Assembly: GCA_947505245.1 (NCBI GenBank)
Contig: CANNIZ010000018.1
Location: 1-64,000 of the forward strand
Direction: 5' to 3'
DNA: 64,000 nucleotides
From: Pseudomonadota bacterium
Lineage (GTDB): Bacteria; Myxococcota_A; UBA796; GCA-2862545
Positions within the stretch are counted from its first letter, which is position 1. The number at the start of each line of letters is the position of its first letter. This document shows, one piece after another, positions 7,499 to 16,006 of the stretch. The translations under genes and the position numbers were made by a program. The notes under the pieces are model-generated. The model saw only the letters and a program-made list of their open reading frames with translations. It was not told the DNA's origin and did not search any database.

Positions 7499-8839
7499 CT
7501 AAGGCGCTTCGTAGACCCGCGGTGACTTCCCCGTAAACGCCGTGTAGAACTGGTAGCCAACCCACCTGAACGGCTCTGGCGGGATGCCGGTGAGCGTCTT
7601 GTTGTAGAACGGCAGGTCGCGCCACGGCTCGTGGTTGTCGCTGTACAGATCGCAGATCACCTTGCCGGCGAGGTTCGCCAGCACCACGCCGTGTCCGCTA
7701 TAGCCGAGACCGTAGTACACGTTCTTGTGCGCGCCCTTCACCCCGATGCTGCACACGCGCGACATCGTCACGCCGATCACGCCGTACCAGTCGTGCGAGA
7801 CGGGGAAGTCCTTCAGGTCGGGGAAGTACTCGTACAGCTTCTTGCGAATGGCCGCCTGGGGGCCCGCGCGGCTGCCGTCCCATACCGTGCGCGCGCCGTA
7901 CCGGTAAGCGTAGGCGGCGTTGCTACCGCCGCCGAACACGAGCCGACCGTCCGCGCCCAGGCTCGCGTACGCGATGCGGTCCATGTCGTCGCTGAAGCCG
8001 GAGATCCGCCCCCAGCCGATCTTCTCCTGCAGGTCCTTCGGCAGGGGCTCGGTGGAGAGCACGTGCGAGTGCAACGGCAGCACACCCAGCTTGAAGTAGC
8101 CGAGCGCTGGCGAATATGCGCTCGTCGCCAGCACCATCGCAGGCGCGCGGACCGTCCCCCCCGGCGTATGCACCGTGATGATCTTTCCCTCTTCGATCGA
8201 CGACGCCGGCGTGAACTCGTAGATCGCGACGCCGCGCTCGAGCAGCACGCCGCGCAGACCCGCGATCAGGTCGACGCCGTGCAGCTGACCAGCGGTCGGG
8301 TCGAGCGTGGCCCCGACGACCCCTCGCGCGCGCAGCACTGGATCGAGGTCGGCCCCCGCGAGCCACTTGATCGGCAGGCCCCAGGAAGCCAGCTTCTCGG
8401 CCTTCTGTTGTTCGTGTTCGACGCGCGACACATCGGTGACGCATTCCAGGCAGCCGTCGCGCCGGAACCGCACGTCGAGCTTGTGTTTTGCGATGACGTC
8501 GGAGATCCAGTCGATTCCCGATTTGGTGACCTCGAACACCCGCTTCGCGCGCTCAGCGTGCTTGACCTCGACGCCGTTGATCCAGTTCAGCGCCATGCCG
8601 CCGTTGCGACCCGACGCCCCCGACGCGAGCCGGCGCGCCTCGATCAGGACGATCTTCTTGTCGGGGTAGCGGCCCGACAATTCGTACGCCGACGACACCC
8701 CCGTGAAGCCGCCCCCGACGATCACGATGTCGGCGGTGACGTCGCCGACGAGCGGGCGGAGCGGCTCCGACGCAGGGGCGGTCGCGACCCACATGGAGTC
8801 GTTCTCATCGAGGTCCAGCGTGGAGGCGGGTGCAGGCAC
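7499..8839 (-). CDS. FAD-dependent amine/amino-acid oxidoreductase (DAO family)
   Basis: 446 residues. The N-terminal dinucleotide-binding motif IVIVGGGFTGVSSAYEL (about 38-54) is followed by an acidic VLIEA end of strand 2 and the FAD-contacting GASGRNGG. The C-terminal GYSGHGVVLANLAGK is typical of the DAO/gamma-glutamylputrescine-oxidase (PuuB/OrdL) branch. It would oxidise a C-N bond of an amine or amino acid in the cytoplasm, yielding an aldehyde. With two ALDHs about 2-5 kb away, an amine-to-acid route is plausible but inferred. It is divergent from the next gene with 41 bases between them. Confidence 0.85.
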   Translation of the reverse strand: MPAPASTLDLDENDSMWVATAPASEPLRPLVGDVTADIVIVGGGFTGVSSAYELSGRYPDKKIVLIEARRLASGASGRNGGMALNWINGVEVKHAERAKRVFEVTKSGIDWISDVIAKHKLDVRFRRDGCLECVTDVSRVEHEQQKAEKLASWGLPIKWLAGADLDPVLRARGVVGATLDPTAGQLHGVDLIAGLRGVLLERGVAIYEFTPASSIEEGKIITVHTPGGTVRAPAMVLATSAYSPALGYFKLGVLPLHSHVLSTEPLPKDLQEKIGWGRISGFSDDMDRIAYASLGADGRLVFGGGSNAAYAYRYGARTVWDGSRAGPQAAIRKKLYEYFPDLKDFPVSHDWYGVIGVTMSRVCSIGVKGAHKNVYYGLGYSGHGVVLANLAGKVICDLYSDNHEPWRDLPFYNKTLTGIPPEPFRWVGYQFYTAFTGKSPRVYEAP

Positions 8840-8880
8840 GGGGGGAGCCTACCGCAAACGCGTGATCTCGGGCAGAATCA

Positions 8881-10107
8881 GTGCCCCACCCGAAGAGCGT
8901 CGCCGTGCCCACCCGTCGAATCCGCCTGTGTATGAAGGACCTGTTCCACCAGGACGTGGTGGAGATGATCGAGCGCGAGACGCGACAGTTCCAGATGTGG
9001 GAGATCATGGACCCGTCGGACCCGCTGTTCGCGACGGCCTATGAGACGTTGTGGAATGCGTTCGGACCGCAAGGCGAGATGGAGCGCGAAGAGGCGATTC
9101 GCAGCTTCCTCGTCGAAGACGCGTTCGATCCTACGCCGTCGGGCACGTACATCCGCTATTTCCTGATGGCCGCGCGCGACACGAAGGGGAACCTGCTCGG
9201 CGTGCGTGACGGCTCCGTCCTGATCAACCAGGGCTACGCGAACGACCTGTGTGTCATCTACCTGTCGCACATCTTCATGTTCCCCGAGGCGCGCGGGACG
9301 GTGCTGTCGTACTGGCTGCGCATCGCGCCGGTCGAGGTCGCGGTCCAGTACCTGCTCGATCTCCACCAGCGGGGAAAAATTACGCTACCAGCTCCCGATC
9401 GGCCGGGAAAGAACTTTGGAATGCGCCTCGATCTTTGCGCGGAGATGGAGTACTTCACGCCCGAAGACCGCGTGTCGTGGCAGCGGGTGTTGTTCTACGG
9501 TCGCGGCGGCTTCGACGTCATCAACCCGCGCCACTTCCCGTACCTGCAGCCCGACTTCCGCGACCCCGACGTGATCCGCCAGACGGGAAACCGCCCGCTG
9601 CCGTTCATGATGCTCGTCCGTCGCATGGGCTTCGAGCGCCAGGCGACGATGTCGATCGGCGAGGCGAGCGGACTGATGCGCCTGATGTACGACGACTTCC
9701 TCACCCACTGCGCGCCGGAACACCTCGAGGGCAGCCTGACGCACGTGCTGAAGCACCTCACCGAGCGCGAAAAGACGAAGAACTTCGTCGATCTGCTCCC
9801 CCTACCGACCGGGCCGAAGGACCTCCAGCGGTTCAAGCGCATCTCGAGGTACAACATCTATTCCAGAAATTACCAAGGAACATCGCCAGAAGTCACCGAC
9901 TATCTGGAACAGATCAAGCCGATCCTCGCGGCGAACCCCAAGTACTTCGACGACGAACTCGCGAAGATCCAGATCGAGCTCGAGAAGCGGCCGCACTACG
10001 TCTACAGCAACCGCGAGAAGGGCTTCACCTTCTACGGCGAAAAAGAACCGGACGAACCGCCCGATTCACGTGGCGACGTCGACTCGGACGCGCAGCCGAT
10101 GCCGTGA
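8881..10107 (+). CDS. GNAT-like hypothetical protein
   Basis: 408 residues from GTG; a second in-frame GTG and an ATG (MKDLFHQ) follow within 54 bases, so the exact start is uncertain. The part around 60-150 (YETLWNAFG, FLMAARDTKGNLLGVRDGS, YLSHIFMFPEARG) resembles an N-acetyltransferase fold with the acyl-CoA-binding turn modified. The C-terminal half is mixed helical and charged. No signal peptide or membrane segments. Cytoplasmic; substrate unknown. Confidence 0.6.
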   Translation: MPHPKSVAVPTRRIRLCMKDLFHQDVVEMIERETRQFQMWEIMDPSDPLFATAYETLWNAFGPQGEMEREEAIRSFLVEDAFDPTPSGTYIRYFLMAARDTKGNLLGVRDGSVLINQGYANDLCVIYLSHIFMFPEARGTVLSYWLRIAPVEVAVQYLLDLHQRGKITLPAPDRPGKNFGMRLDLCAEMEYFTPEDRVSWQRVLFYGRGGFDVINPRHFPYLQPDFRDPDVIRQTGNRPLPFMMLVRRMGFERQATMSIGEASGLMRLMYDDFLTHCAPEHLEGSLTHVLKHLTEREKTKNFVDLLPLPTGPKDLQRFKRISRYNIYSRNYQGTSPEVTDYLEQIKPILAANPKYFDDELAKIQIELEKRPHYVYSNREKGFTFYGEKEPDEPPDSRGDVDSDAQPMP

Positions 10108-10113
10108 CGGCGC

Positions 10114-10401
10114 CTACGTAGGCGGCAGGCCAGGTGGACGGCGCAGGCCGCCGAACAGGCCCCAAAGCGCCGAGCCAAGCGCGATGGCCGCGAACAGCTT
10201 GACCGTGCCGTCGGCCTGGGCGTCGATGTTCACGTAGCCCGGCACGTAGGCGATCAACGGGAACACCAGCTTCGCGCCTGTGTTCATGACGTTGTTGAAG
10301 TACCAGATCGCCGCGGCAAGGCCGCCAAAGAACAGTGGAAGGAACAAGGATCGCGCGTTCAAAGCTCCACTCCCATCCGCACGCGTGCGGCAAAAAGACA
10401 A
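10114..10401 (-). CDS. Small membrane protein of unknown function
   Basis: 95 residues at most, with two hydrophobic segments (about 20-38 and 66-83) separated by a loop that ends NIDAQADG. A TTG start at LNARSLFLPLFFGG would remove about 14 residues and follows a GGAG, so it is possible. It is convergent with the preceding gene (6 bases apart). No family is recognised. Confidence 0.5.
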   Translation of the reverse strand: MSFCRTRADGSGALNARSLFLPLFFGGLAAAIWYFNNVMNTGAKLVFPLIAYVPGYVNIDAQADGTVKLFAAIALGSALWGLFGGLRRPPGLPPT

Positions 10402-10657
10402 CGACGTCCTGGGCGTTGAGTAACCACCCGGAGCCGCGTCGACCTCGGCCCCAAGCGGAGTCGCTCGGTGAACGTGGCGTCCACTCCAAGCGGCATCACC
10501 GTGCCAGCACCGCTATTGTATGGCGGGAGACGACGAGAGCATCCTCCACGACGAAGTTTGACGACTCGTCGGTCCCAGGCAACGCCACAGGGCGAAAAAC
10601 CCACTCCGGTGCCGTTGCAGTGTCCGATCGACCGTTGCAGTGCTAAGCCTACGATGT

Positions 10658-10734
10658 CGGGGCGTAGCGCAGTCTGGTAGCGCACCTGGTTTGGGACCAG
10701 GGGGCCGGAGGTTCGAATCCTCTCGCCCCGACCA
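10658..10734 (+). tRNA. tRNA-Pro (anticodon TGG)
   Basis: A 77-nt cloverleaf with encoded CCA. The acceptor CGGGGCG pairs with CGCCCCG, the D stem is GCGC, the anticodon stem CCTGG/CCAGG holds loop TTTGGGA with TGG at 10692-10694, the T arm has TTCGAAT, the discriminator is A and the 3' end CCA. C1-G72 is the known bacterial tRNA-Pro pattern. A direct repeat CCGTTGCAGTG lies just upstream (10613-10641). Confidence 0.97.
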
Positions 10735-10771
10735 TCTTTAGAGGCCCGCTGAATCGCAAGGTTCAGCGGGC
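10727..10771 (+). repeat. Left direct repeat (attL-like), tRNA 3' end and terminator stem
   Basis: Runs from CCCGACCA of the tRNA through the end of the terminator stem. Differs from 14929-14973 at two positions in the CATCTTT spacer. Confidence 0.75.
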
Positions 10772-10776
10772 TTTTT
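10744..10776 (+). terminator. Rho-independent terminator of tRNA-Pro
   Basis: The 10-bp stem GCCCGCTGAA / TTCAGCGGGC (10744-10753 and 10762-10771) has an 8-nt loop and is followed directly by TTTTT. Confidence 0.92.
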
Positions 10777-11075
10777 CGGTTCGAGTGACGCGAAGCCTGA
10801 ACATATACAGAGAACCACGGTTCACCGCCCGATCTGACGGAGCAAGCAGCTGGGGCGCCGCTTCGCGTGACCGATGGCAACCACCCCGGGTCGGGTGTCC
10901 AGCGCGGCGTGGGCAGTCGGCGTCGAGTTCCGGGGTGCGCCCGGCCGGCGCCAGCGCGTCATCGCGGATCCTACGAAGGGCGCGGCACATGGAACCATCG
11001 CGATCGCGTCGTGGGAGTGACGCCGGAGAACAGCCCCGGTGCGCTCCTCCACCGCTCCGTCAGCACGACCCAGGC
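10777..11075. other. Gap with no recognised gene
   Basis: About 300 bases between the tRNA terminator and the serine hydrolase stop. Open frames here are arginine- or proline-rich and lack ribosome sites; nothing convincing is seen on either strand. Confidence 0.5.
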
Positions 11076-12227
11076 TCACCGGGCCAGCAGGTCCGTCAAG
11101 TCGTCGTTCATGGTCTGGATCGCGGCATCGTCGCCATTGCCGTTATAGACGAGCACATAGCTGGTCTGCACGTCGGGGAGCCAATAGAGGTCGCTGCCTG
11201 TGGACAGGAGCGATCCGGTCATCCCGATCGAGCGGCCCGCGGGGGTCTCCCCGCTCAACAGGCCGTAGCCGTACCGGTCCCACCGGCCGCCGTGAAAGTC
11301 TCCGCCGAGGTCGACCCAGGTCTGCATCGTGTCGACGGTGTCCTCGGCAAGCAGTGCGTGGTCGCGGAACAGGGCGTCGTCGAGGCGCAAGAGGTCTTCC
11401 GAGGTCGACACAACGCCGCCCTCGGCCGGATCCCGCCACGTCTCGACGGGAAAATCGAACTCAGCCCAAGGCCCTGCCGGGCGCAGGCGCGTGTACCCGC
11501 GCACGAGCGACCCCTCGGGCGCCGGACGAGCCCGGCCGTACCAGCTTTCGACCATCGCGAGCGGGGAGAAGATGTCGTCCGCGACCACATCCGAGTGCCG
11601 GCGCCCCGTCGCCTCTTCCACGACGAGGGCCAGCAGGATGTAGTTCGTCCCCGAGTAGTTCCAGCCTTCGCCTGGGGCGTTGAGCGCCGGCGCCCCGCGG
11701 ACGCTGTCGAGCAGGTCCTCGGTCGACCATTCACACGTGTAGCAGTTGAGCATCGCTTCATCCAGGGTGTCCGGGATGCCGCTGGTGTGATTCAGCAGCT
11801 GGGAGAGCGTGACGCTGTCGGCGTTCGGGATCCCAGCGAGCGTCTCCGGCGGGAGCCGGTCCGCGAGGCGGTCGCCCCAGCCGAGGACGCCGGACTGGAC
11901 GAGCTGCGCCACGCTCACCGCCGTGATCGTCTTGGTCACGCTGGCGACGGGCACGATGTTACAGCTGTGCAGGGGGGCGCCGGTGCCCAGGTCCGCGGCG
12001 CCCGCCGCCCCAGTCCACACCCCGTCCGCGTCATGTACGGCGAGGGACACCCCGGGCAGCGGCGCGCGGGCGATCGCCCCATCGAGAAAGGCCTGGAACT
12101 CGCGGGCCCGTGGGTGGTTCGCACCGGGAACCTGCGCCGTGGGCGAACAGTCGTAGTCGCGGACCTCCGAGGTACATCCCGCGAGGACGCAGACCATGGC
12201 GATCGAGACCTCCGCCGGCCGTCTCAT
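11076..12227 (-). CDS. Serine hydrolase lipoprotein (class C beta-lactamase / DD-peptidase fold)
   Basis: 383 residues from the ATG at 12225-12227, which overlaps the stop of the upstream gene (ATGA). The signal MRRPAEVSIAMVCVLAGC has lipobox LAGC (Cys18). The S-x-x-K nucleophile motif is SVTK (S96, K99); the Y-x-N-like element is YSGTN (Y191); GMTGS near the C-terminus stands in for the KTG/HTG box. This is the beta-lactamase-related serine hydrolase family (esterase EstB / D-aminopeptidase relatives). It should sit in the periplasm, lipid-anchored, and cleave an ester or amide; the substrate is unknown. It lies inside the tRNA-Pro segment. Confidence 0.83.
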   Translation of the reverse strand: MRRPAEVSIAMVCVLAGCTSEVRDYDCSPTAQVPGANHPRAREFQAFLDGAIARAPLPGVSLAVHDADGVWTGAAGAADLGTGAPLHSCNIVPVASVTKTITAVSVAQLVQSGVLGWGDRLADRLPPETLAGIPNADSVTLSQLLNHTSGIPDTLDEAMLNCYTCEWSTEDLLDSVRGAPALNAPGEGWNYSGTNYILLALVVEEATGRRHSDVVADDIFSPLAMVESWYGRARPAPEGSLVRGYTRLRPAGPWAEFDFPVETWRDPAEGGVVSTSEDLLRLDDALFRDHALLAEDTVDTMQTWVDLGGDFHGGRWDRYGYGLLSGETPAGRSIGMTGSLLSTGSDLYWLPDVQTSYVLVYNGNGDDAAIQTMNDDLTDLLAR

Positions 12228-12829
12228 CGCCCGCCCCCAGTCAGGCGCACGCCGATGACGCCGACCGCGCGTGGTGCGATCCCGAGGCCGAGCAGGTACG
12301 GGAGCTCCAGGCCCGCCTCCCAACGCGCGAACACGGTCAGCGGCAGCGGCGTGACCGCGGACAGGTCGTACCCGACACCGAGCCGCACGATGGGCGCGAC
12401 CAGGTTCGGCAACCCCAGGTTCGGGACCTGGCCCCAGGTGCCGGCCGAATCGACCGCGTAAACGGGGCCGACGTAGATGGTGTGGTGGTACCCGACGCCG
12501 AGGCCGGCCTCTGCCTGCACCCCCACGTGAGCGGTCGCCCGAACGAGCGTCGTCGCGGTCAGGGCGGGTCCAACGTACAGCGTCGGGAAGACATCGACCG
12601 AGAGGGTGACCTCCTCCACGCCGACCACCGCGCGGGGGGAGCGGGCGAGCGCGTAACCGAGGTCTACGGCCCCCCCGGGGTGCAACCCCGCTCCCCAGGG
12701 TGTCAGGCTCAATCGGGTGTTCTGAAAGCCCGCCGCGGCCGACCAGCGGGACAGGTCGAGCGGCGCCGCAGAGGCCGCCGCGGGCACCATCAGGCCCACC
12801 ATCAAGAGCAGGAGTTCGTGCCGTCGCAA
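12224..12829 (-). CDS. Secreted outer-membrane-like protein
   Basis: 201 residues from a TTG at 12827-12829 preceded by AAGG. The start is a good signal peptide, with a run of Leu then MVGLMVPAAASAAP and cleavage after ASA. The mature part alternates polar and hydrophobic residues with many Gly and Tyr (GLGVGYHHTIYVGPVYAV) as in small beta-barrels. Its stop overlaps the serine hydrolase start, so the two form an operon. Function unknown; it might present or anchor the hydrolase. Confidence 0.65.
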   Translation of the reverse strand: MRRHELLLLMVGLMVPAAASAAPLDLSRWSAAAGFQNTRLSLTPWGAGLHPGGAVDLGYALARSPRAVVGVEEVTLSVDVFPTLYVGPALTATTLVRATAHVGVQAEAGLGVGYHHTIYVGPVYAVDSAGTWGQVPNLGLPNLVAPIVRLGVGYDLSAVTPLPLTVFARWEAGLELPYLLGLGIAPRAVGVIGVRLTGGGR

Positions 12830-12881
12830 GGTACCTTCGGACTGGTTGCCAGTATCTAACCGGGGGAGTGGAGGTCGGCCG

Positions 12882-13853
12882 TCAGCGCGGCAATGCCTGA
12901 TGGCCCAGACGCACGTCGATCTTCGGATGCTCGTCCGCCAGGCGGTGAAGGCGGGCCATCGCGTCGGCGTCCTGCACGTGGTCCGCGGTGAACGTCCCTG
13001 GCTCGACGGAATGCTCCCAGCCCCAGACGGTGCTCGCGGTATCTCCCGTGAAGAGCACCGGCCCTTCAATCGTGCGAGCCAGATACGCCGTGCTTCCGGC
13101 GGTGTGCCCCGGCACGTAGAGGGCGAAGAGCGAGCCGTCGCCGAACACATCGAGAACTCCCGCAAACCGGCCGTCCGGACCGGGCGCAAACGTCCACTCG
13201 TTGAGAGGGGGACGCCCGTCGAAGCTGGCATCGAGTCCCGATCGGCTGAACACGTTGAGGAACCCCCGGTGATGGGCCTCGCTCGGCCCGGCGTAGAGCG
13301 GGGTGCCCAGAGGCACATCCGGCAGTCCGGTCACGTGGTCGAGGTGCAGGTGGGTGAAGAACACGCCGTCCAAGCGTACGTTGTGCTCCTGAAGCCAGTC
13401 GCCCAGCGGGTGCACCACATCCATCTTTTCCATATGCATATAGCTGGCAATGAAGCCATGAAACGCGGCGTGTGCCGGGTCGTTCTTCAGCGCCCTCTCG
13501 ACCCCGGTGTCGATGAGGAAGGTGCCGCGCGTCGGATGCCGCAACACGTGAAAATAGACCTGGATCGGCTCGTCCCCGTCTTCGAGACCCGCTGCGATGG
13601 CCGCGGGGTGCTCCAGGTTGATGATCTTGCTGCGGTCCACCACCCAGTTGGCGCTCACCACGGTCTCCACCTCCAGCGGCCCGGGCTGGTCTACGAGGGC
13701 CTCCAGCGCCGCGCCGCTCGACGGGGTGCCCAACGCCGAGGGCACGGTCGGGTGGCCGACGGCCTCGCATCGGCTCGCGGCGAGCCCAAGCCCGGCCAGT
13801 CCGACCAGGGCTGCGCCGCCCGTAGCCATCAGAGCGCGTGTCTTCCAGGTCAT
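12882..13853 (-). CDS. Metallo-beta-lactamase-fold hydrolase, lactonase-like
   Basis: 323 residues. An N-terminal hydrophobic segment (about 8-26) looks like a signal or anchor. The zinc motif is THLHLDHVTG (H168-x-H-x-D-H173), followed by the later ligands in VPGHTAGS, FTGDT and LGHQ. This is the complete ligand set of MBL hydrolases, in a form close to quorum-quenching N-acyl-homoserine lactonases and related lactonases. Likely exported or membrane-bound; the substrate is an inference. It is divergent from the LysR gene at 13932, which probably regulates it. Confidence 0.82.
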   Translation of the reverse strand: MTWKTRALMATGGAALVGLAGLGLAASRCEAVGHPTVPSALGTPSSGAALEALVDQPGPLEVETVVSANWVVDRSKIINLEHPAAIAAGLEDGDEPIQVYFHVLRHPTRGTFLIDTGVERALKNDPAHAAFHGFIASYMHMEKMDVVHPLGDWLQEHNVRLDGVFFTHLHLDHVTGLPDVPLGTPLYAGPSEAHHRGFLNVFSRSGLDASFDGRPPLNEWTFAPGPDGRFAGVLDVFGDGSLFALYVPGHTAGSTAYLARTIEGPVLFTGDTASTVWGWEHSVEPGTFTADHVQDADAMARLHRLADEHPKIDVRLGHQALPR

Positions 13854-13931
13854 GTCCCCTCCTCTGATGGCGGTTCTAGTTCCTCGCTGCTAGGATGGCA
13901 ATCGACTGTTTCCTGATGGAGGCATCCGAAA
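13854..13931. promoter_or_regulatory. Divergent control region between MBL hydrolase and LysR genes
   Basis: 78 bases between two divergent starts. LysR proteins usually bind such regions and control the neighbour as well as themselves. A specific operator was not pinned down by eye. Confidence 0.4.
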
Positions 13932-14825
13932 ATGGATATCTCGTGGGAGGACGCGCGGCTGTTCCTGGCGGTCGCCGAGGGCGGAAGCCTCTCCGCCGCT
14001 GCGCGCGCCCTGAAGCTCGGCCAGCCCACCCTCAGCCGCCGCATCGCCGAGCTCGAGCTCGCGGTGGGCTACCCGCTGTTTCGACGTGGGGTGCGGGGCG
14101 CGTCCCTCACCGCCGGTGGGGAGCGCCTGCTCGAGCCGGCGCGGAGGATGGCCGAATGGGCGGGCGAACTCTCCCGCGTCGCGGCGCGCGCAGATGGGTC
14201 GCCCCACGGCATCGTCCGGCTCACGGCGCCGCCGGGCATCGCCTCCGAGGTGGTGGCGCCGCTCGCGGCCACGCTGCGTCGTACTCACCCCGAGCTGCGC
14301 CTGGAGGTGCTGTCCACCATGCACTACCTCGACCTGGCGCGTGGCGAGGCCGACCTGGCGCTCCGGATCCGACCGCCCCCGGAGCCCGCCCTCACCGTCC
14401 TGGCCACCGTTCGCCGCCGCGTCCGGGTTTGGGTGTCGAAAGGGTACCTCGCGGGCCTACCCGCCCGGCCAGCGCTCGAGGACCTGGACTGGATCACGTG
14501 GGCGCCGCCGTATGACACCCTCCCGCCGACTCCTAAACTCCAGGCGCTGGTGCCGGGCTTCCGTCCGGTCTTCACGTCAGACAGCATCCTCGTCCAGATG
14601 CGAGCCGCCGAAGAGGGGGTCGGAGCGCTCGCCACCAGCTCGGCAGCCAGCCACCTCGCGCACACCGGACTCGTGCCGCTGGACATCGACCTGGGTCCGG
14701 ACGCCGTAGCTGAGGTCCATGTGGTGTGCGCGCGACGGGCGCTCGCTCTGCCCCGGGTGCGCGCCCTCGCCGACGCCTTAATCGCTCACCTTGCCGGAGA
14801 GCCCGAAGGCGTCGAGCCCCGGTAG
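13932..14825 (+). CDS. LysR-family transcriptional regulator
   Basis: 297 residues, the usual length. The N-terminal winged helix-turn-helix is clear: EDARLFLAVAEGGSLSAAAR, then LKLGQPTLSRRIAELE (about 5-48). The rest (about 90-290) is the substrate-binding-like effector domain beginning IVRLTAPPGIASEVV. It is divergent from the MBL hydrolase gene, so it is the probable regulator of that gene in the tRNA-Pro segment. The co-inducer is unknown. Confidence 0.93.
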   Translation: MDISWEDARLFLAVAEGGSLSAAARALKLGQPTLSRRIAELELAVGYPLFRRGVRGASLTAGGERLLEPARRMAEWAGELSRVAARADGSPHGIVRLTAPPGIASEVVAPLAATLRRTHPELRLEVLSTMHYLDLARGEADLALRIRPPPEPALTVLATVRRRVRVWVSKGYLAGLPARPALEDLDWITWAPPYDTLPPTPKLQALVPGFRPVFTSDSILVQMRAAEEGVGALATSSAASHLAHTGLVPLDIDLGPDAVAEVHVVCARRALALPRVRALADALIAHLAGEPEGVEPR

Positions 14826-14828
14826 GGC

Positions 14829-14938
14829 TCACGGCTGCGACGCCAGCGTCCCAAGGAATGCGGCCACGTTCTCCTCGTCCCAGTCTGACCCCGGGTCGAC
14901 CCAGAAAGTTCGATAGGCATATACCCAGCCCGACCATC
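14829..14938 (-). pseudogene. Truncated 3' end of a gene at the island boundary
   Basis: Reading leftwards out of the right repeat, the frame gives GWVYAYRTFWVDPG, then DWDEENVAAFLGTL and ASQP before TGA at 14829-14831. The composition looks coding (Trp, Tyr, Asp-rich, not arginine-rich), but no start exists before the repeat, so the 5' part seems to have been cut off where the direct repeat begins. Confidence 0.4.
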
Positions 14939-14973
14939 TTTTAAGGCCCGCTGAATCGCAAGGTTCAGCGGGC
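14929..14973 (+). repeat. Right direct repeat (attR-like)
   Basis: 43 of 45 bases equal 10727-10771, including the full terminator stem, but without the tRNA body upstream and without the T-run downstream. Confidence 0.75.
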
Positions 14974-15049
14974 CATTCTGTTTCGCCCGGGCCCCTGGTC
15001 GCCGCGCGCGCCCGCATCGCATACACCGTTCGAAGCCTCGAGGTCGTCA

Positions 15050-15964
15050 ATGTCGCTGGTCGGAATGTTCATGGGAAAAGGTGCAACCGGGTTCGGCTAT
15101 TCGTCCACCGCCGCGGACGTGGTGGCCGACCTCGACCTGAAGGGGCGGAACATCCTCATCACCGGCTGCAACAGCGGCATCGGCGAGGAGGCGCTGCGGG
15201 TGCTCACTGCGCGGGGCGCCCGGGTGCTCGCGACCGCCCGCACCGTCGAGAAGGCCGCCGAGGCGTGCAAACGCGTGGGTGGCGAAACGATCCCCCTCGC
15301 CTGCGAGCTGTCCGAGCCCGCGAGCGTCCGCGCCTGCGTCGAGGCTGTCCGCAAGCTGGACCTGCCGCTTCACGCGATCATCGCCAACGCCGGCATCATG
15401 GCGCTGCCGACGCGCGAGACGAAGTTCGGGTACGAGCTCCAGTTCTTTACGAACCACGTGGGGCACTTCATCCTCGTCACCGGGCTCGTCGACAAGCTCG
15501 CGCCGGACGGGCGGGTGGTGATGTTGTCGAGCGAAGGCCACCGGTGGCCGCCAGCCGAGGGGATCTGCTTCGACGATCTCGGCTCCGAACGCGGGTATTC
15601 GTCGTGGACCGCCTACGGCCAGTCGAAGCTCGCGAACCTGCTGTTCGCGCGCGAACTGGCGAAGCGCCTCGCTCCCGGGCAGACCGCGAATTCCGTCCAC
15701 CCGGGCGTGATCAACACCAACCTCGGGCGCCACATGGCCGGGACGGTCCAGCGCGTGATGGGATTGCTCGGCCCAATGTTCCAGAAGTCCATTCCCCAGG
15801 GCGCCGCCACCGAGGTGTTGGTGGCCGTCCATCCTGCGGCTGCGAAGATCACCGGTCAGTACTGGGCCGACTGCAACGTCGCGACCGCGTCGAAGTTCGG
15901 GCAGGACGACGCCCTCGCCGCCGCCTTGTGGAAGCGCACCGAGGAGATCGTCGCGGGGCTGTGA
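15050..15964 (+). CDS. Short-chain dehydrogenase/reductase (retinol dehydrogenase / WWOX-like)
   Basis: 304 residues. The Rossmann cofactor motif is ITGCNSGIG (about 36-44), then NAGIM (about 115-119), an active-site Ser in VVMLSSEG and YGQSK (Tyr and Lys) near 185-189. The domain order and VHPGVINTNL after the active site match the retinol-dehydrogenase/WW-domain-oxidoreductase branch of classical SDRs. An N-terminal extension of about 30 residues precedes the fold. Cytoplasmic NAD(P)-dependent alcohol/ketone interconversion; substrate unknown. Confidence 0.9.
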   Translation: MSLVGMFMGKGATGFGYSSTAADVVADLDLKGRNILITGCNSGIGEEALRVLTARGARVLATARTVEKAAEACKRVGGETIPLACELSEPASVRACVEAVRKLDLPLHAIIANAGIMALPTRETKFGYELQFFTNHVGHFILVTGLVDKLAPDGRVVMLSSEGHRWPPAEGICFDDLGSERGYSSWTAYGQSKLANLLFARELAKRLAPGQTANSVHPGVINTNLGRHMAGTVQRVMGLLGPMFQKSIPQGAATEVLVAVHPAAAKITGQYWADCNVATASKFGQDDALAAALWKRTEEIVAGL

Positions 15965-15974
15965 GGCGGGCATC

Positions 15975-15998
15975 GCGCAGGACGTTGGAGTCCTGCGC
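15975..15998. terminator. Bidirectional terminator hairpin
   Basis: Perfect 9-bp stem GCGCAGGAC / GTCCTGCGC (15975-15983 and 15990-15998) with a 6-nt loop, between two convergent genes. Confidence 0.7.
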
Positions 15999-16006
15999 TT
16001 AGCGGC

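Larger units (their letters stand above)
10727..14973. mobile_element. Putative genomic island at tRNA-Pro, bounded by 45-bp direct repeats
   Basis: The last 8 bases of the tRNA plus its terminator (10727-10771) recur at 14929-14973 with 43 of 45 identities in the same orientation. Between them lie a serine hydrolase, an outer-membrane-like protein, an MBL hydrolase, a LysR regulator and a truncated frame. A repeated tRNA 3' end is the classic mark of site-specific integration. No integrase is visible, so it may have been lost, act in trans, or the repeat may have another origin. Confidence 0.55.

Noticed and set aside
7209-7502. Open frame of 97 codons in the gap after the outer-membrane-like gene
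   Set aside because: It runs through both inverted-repeat pairs, is Arg/Pro-rich, and has no ribosome site; the DNA structure explains it better.
10772-14928. Integrase or transposase inside the tRNA-Pro segment
   Set aside because: Both strands checked by eye; none of the proteins has tyrosine- or serine-recombinase motifs.
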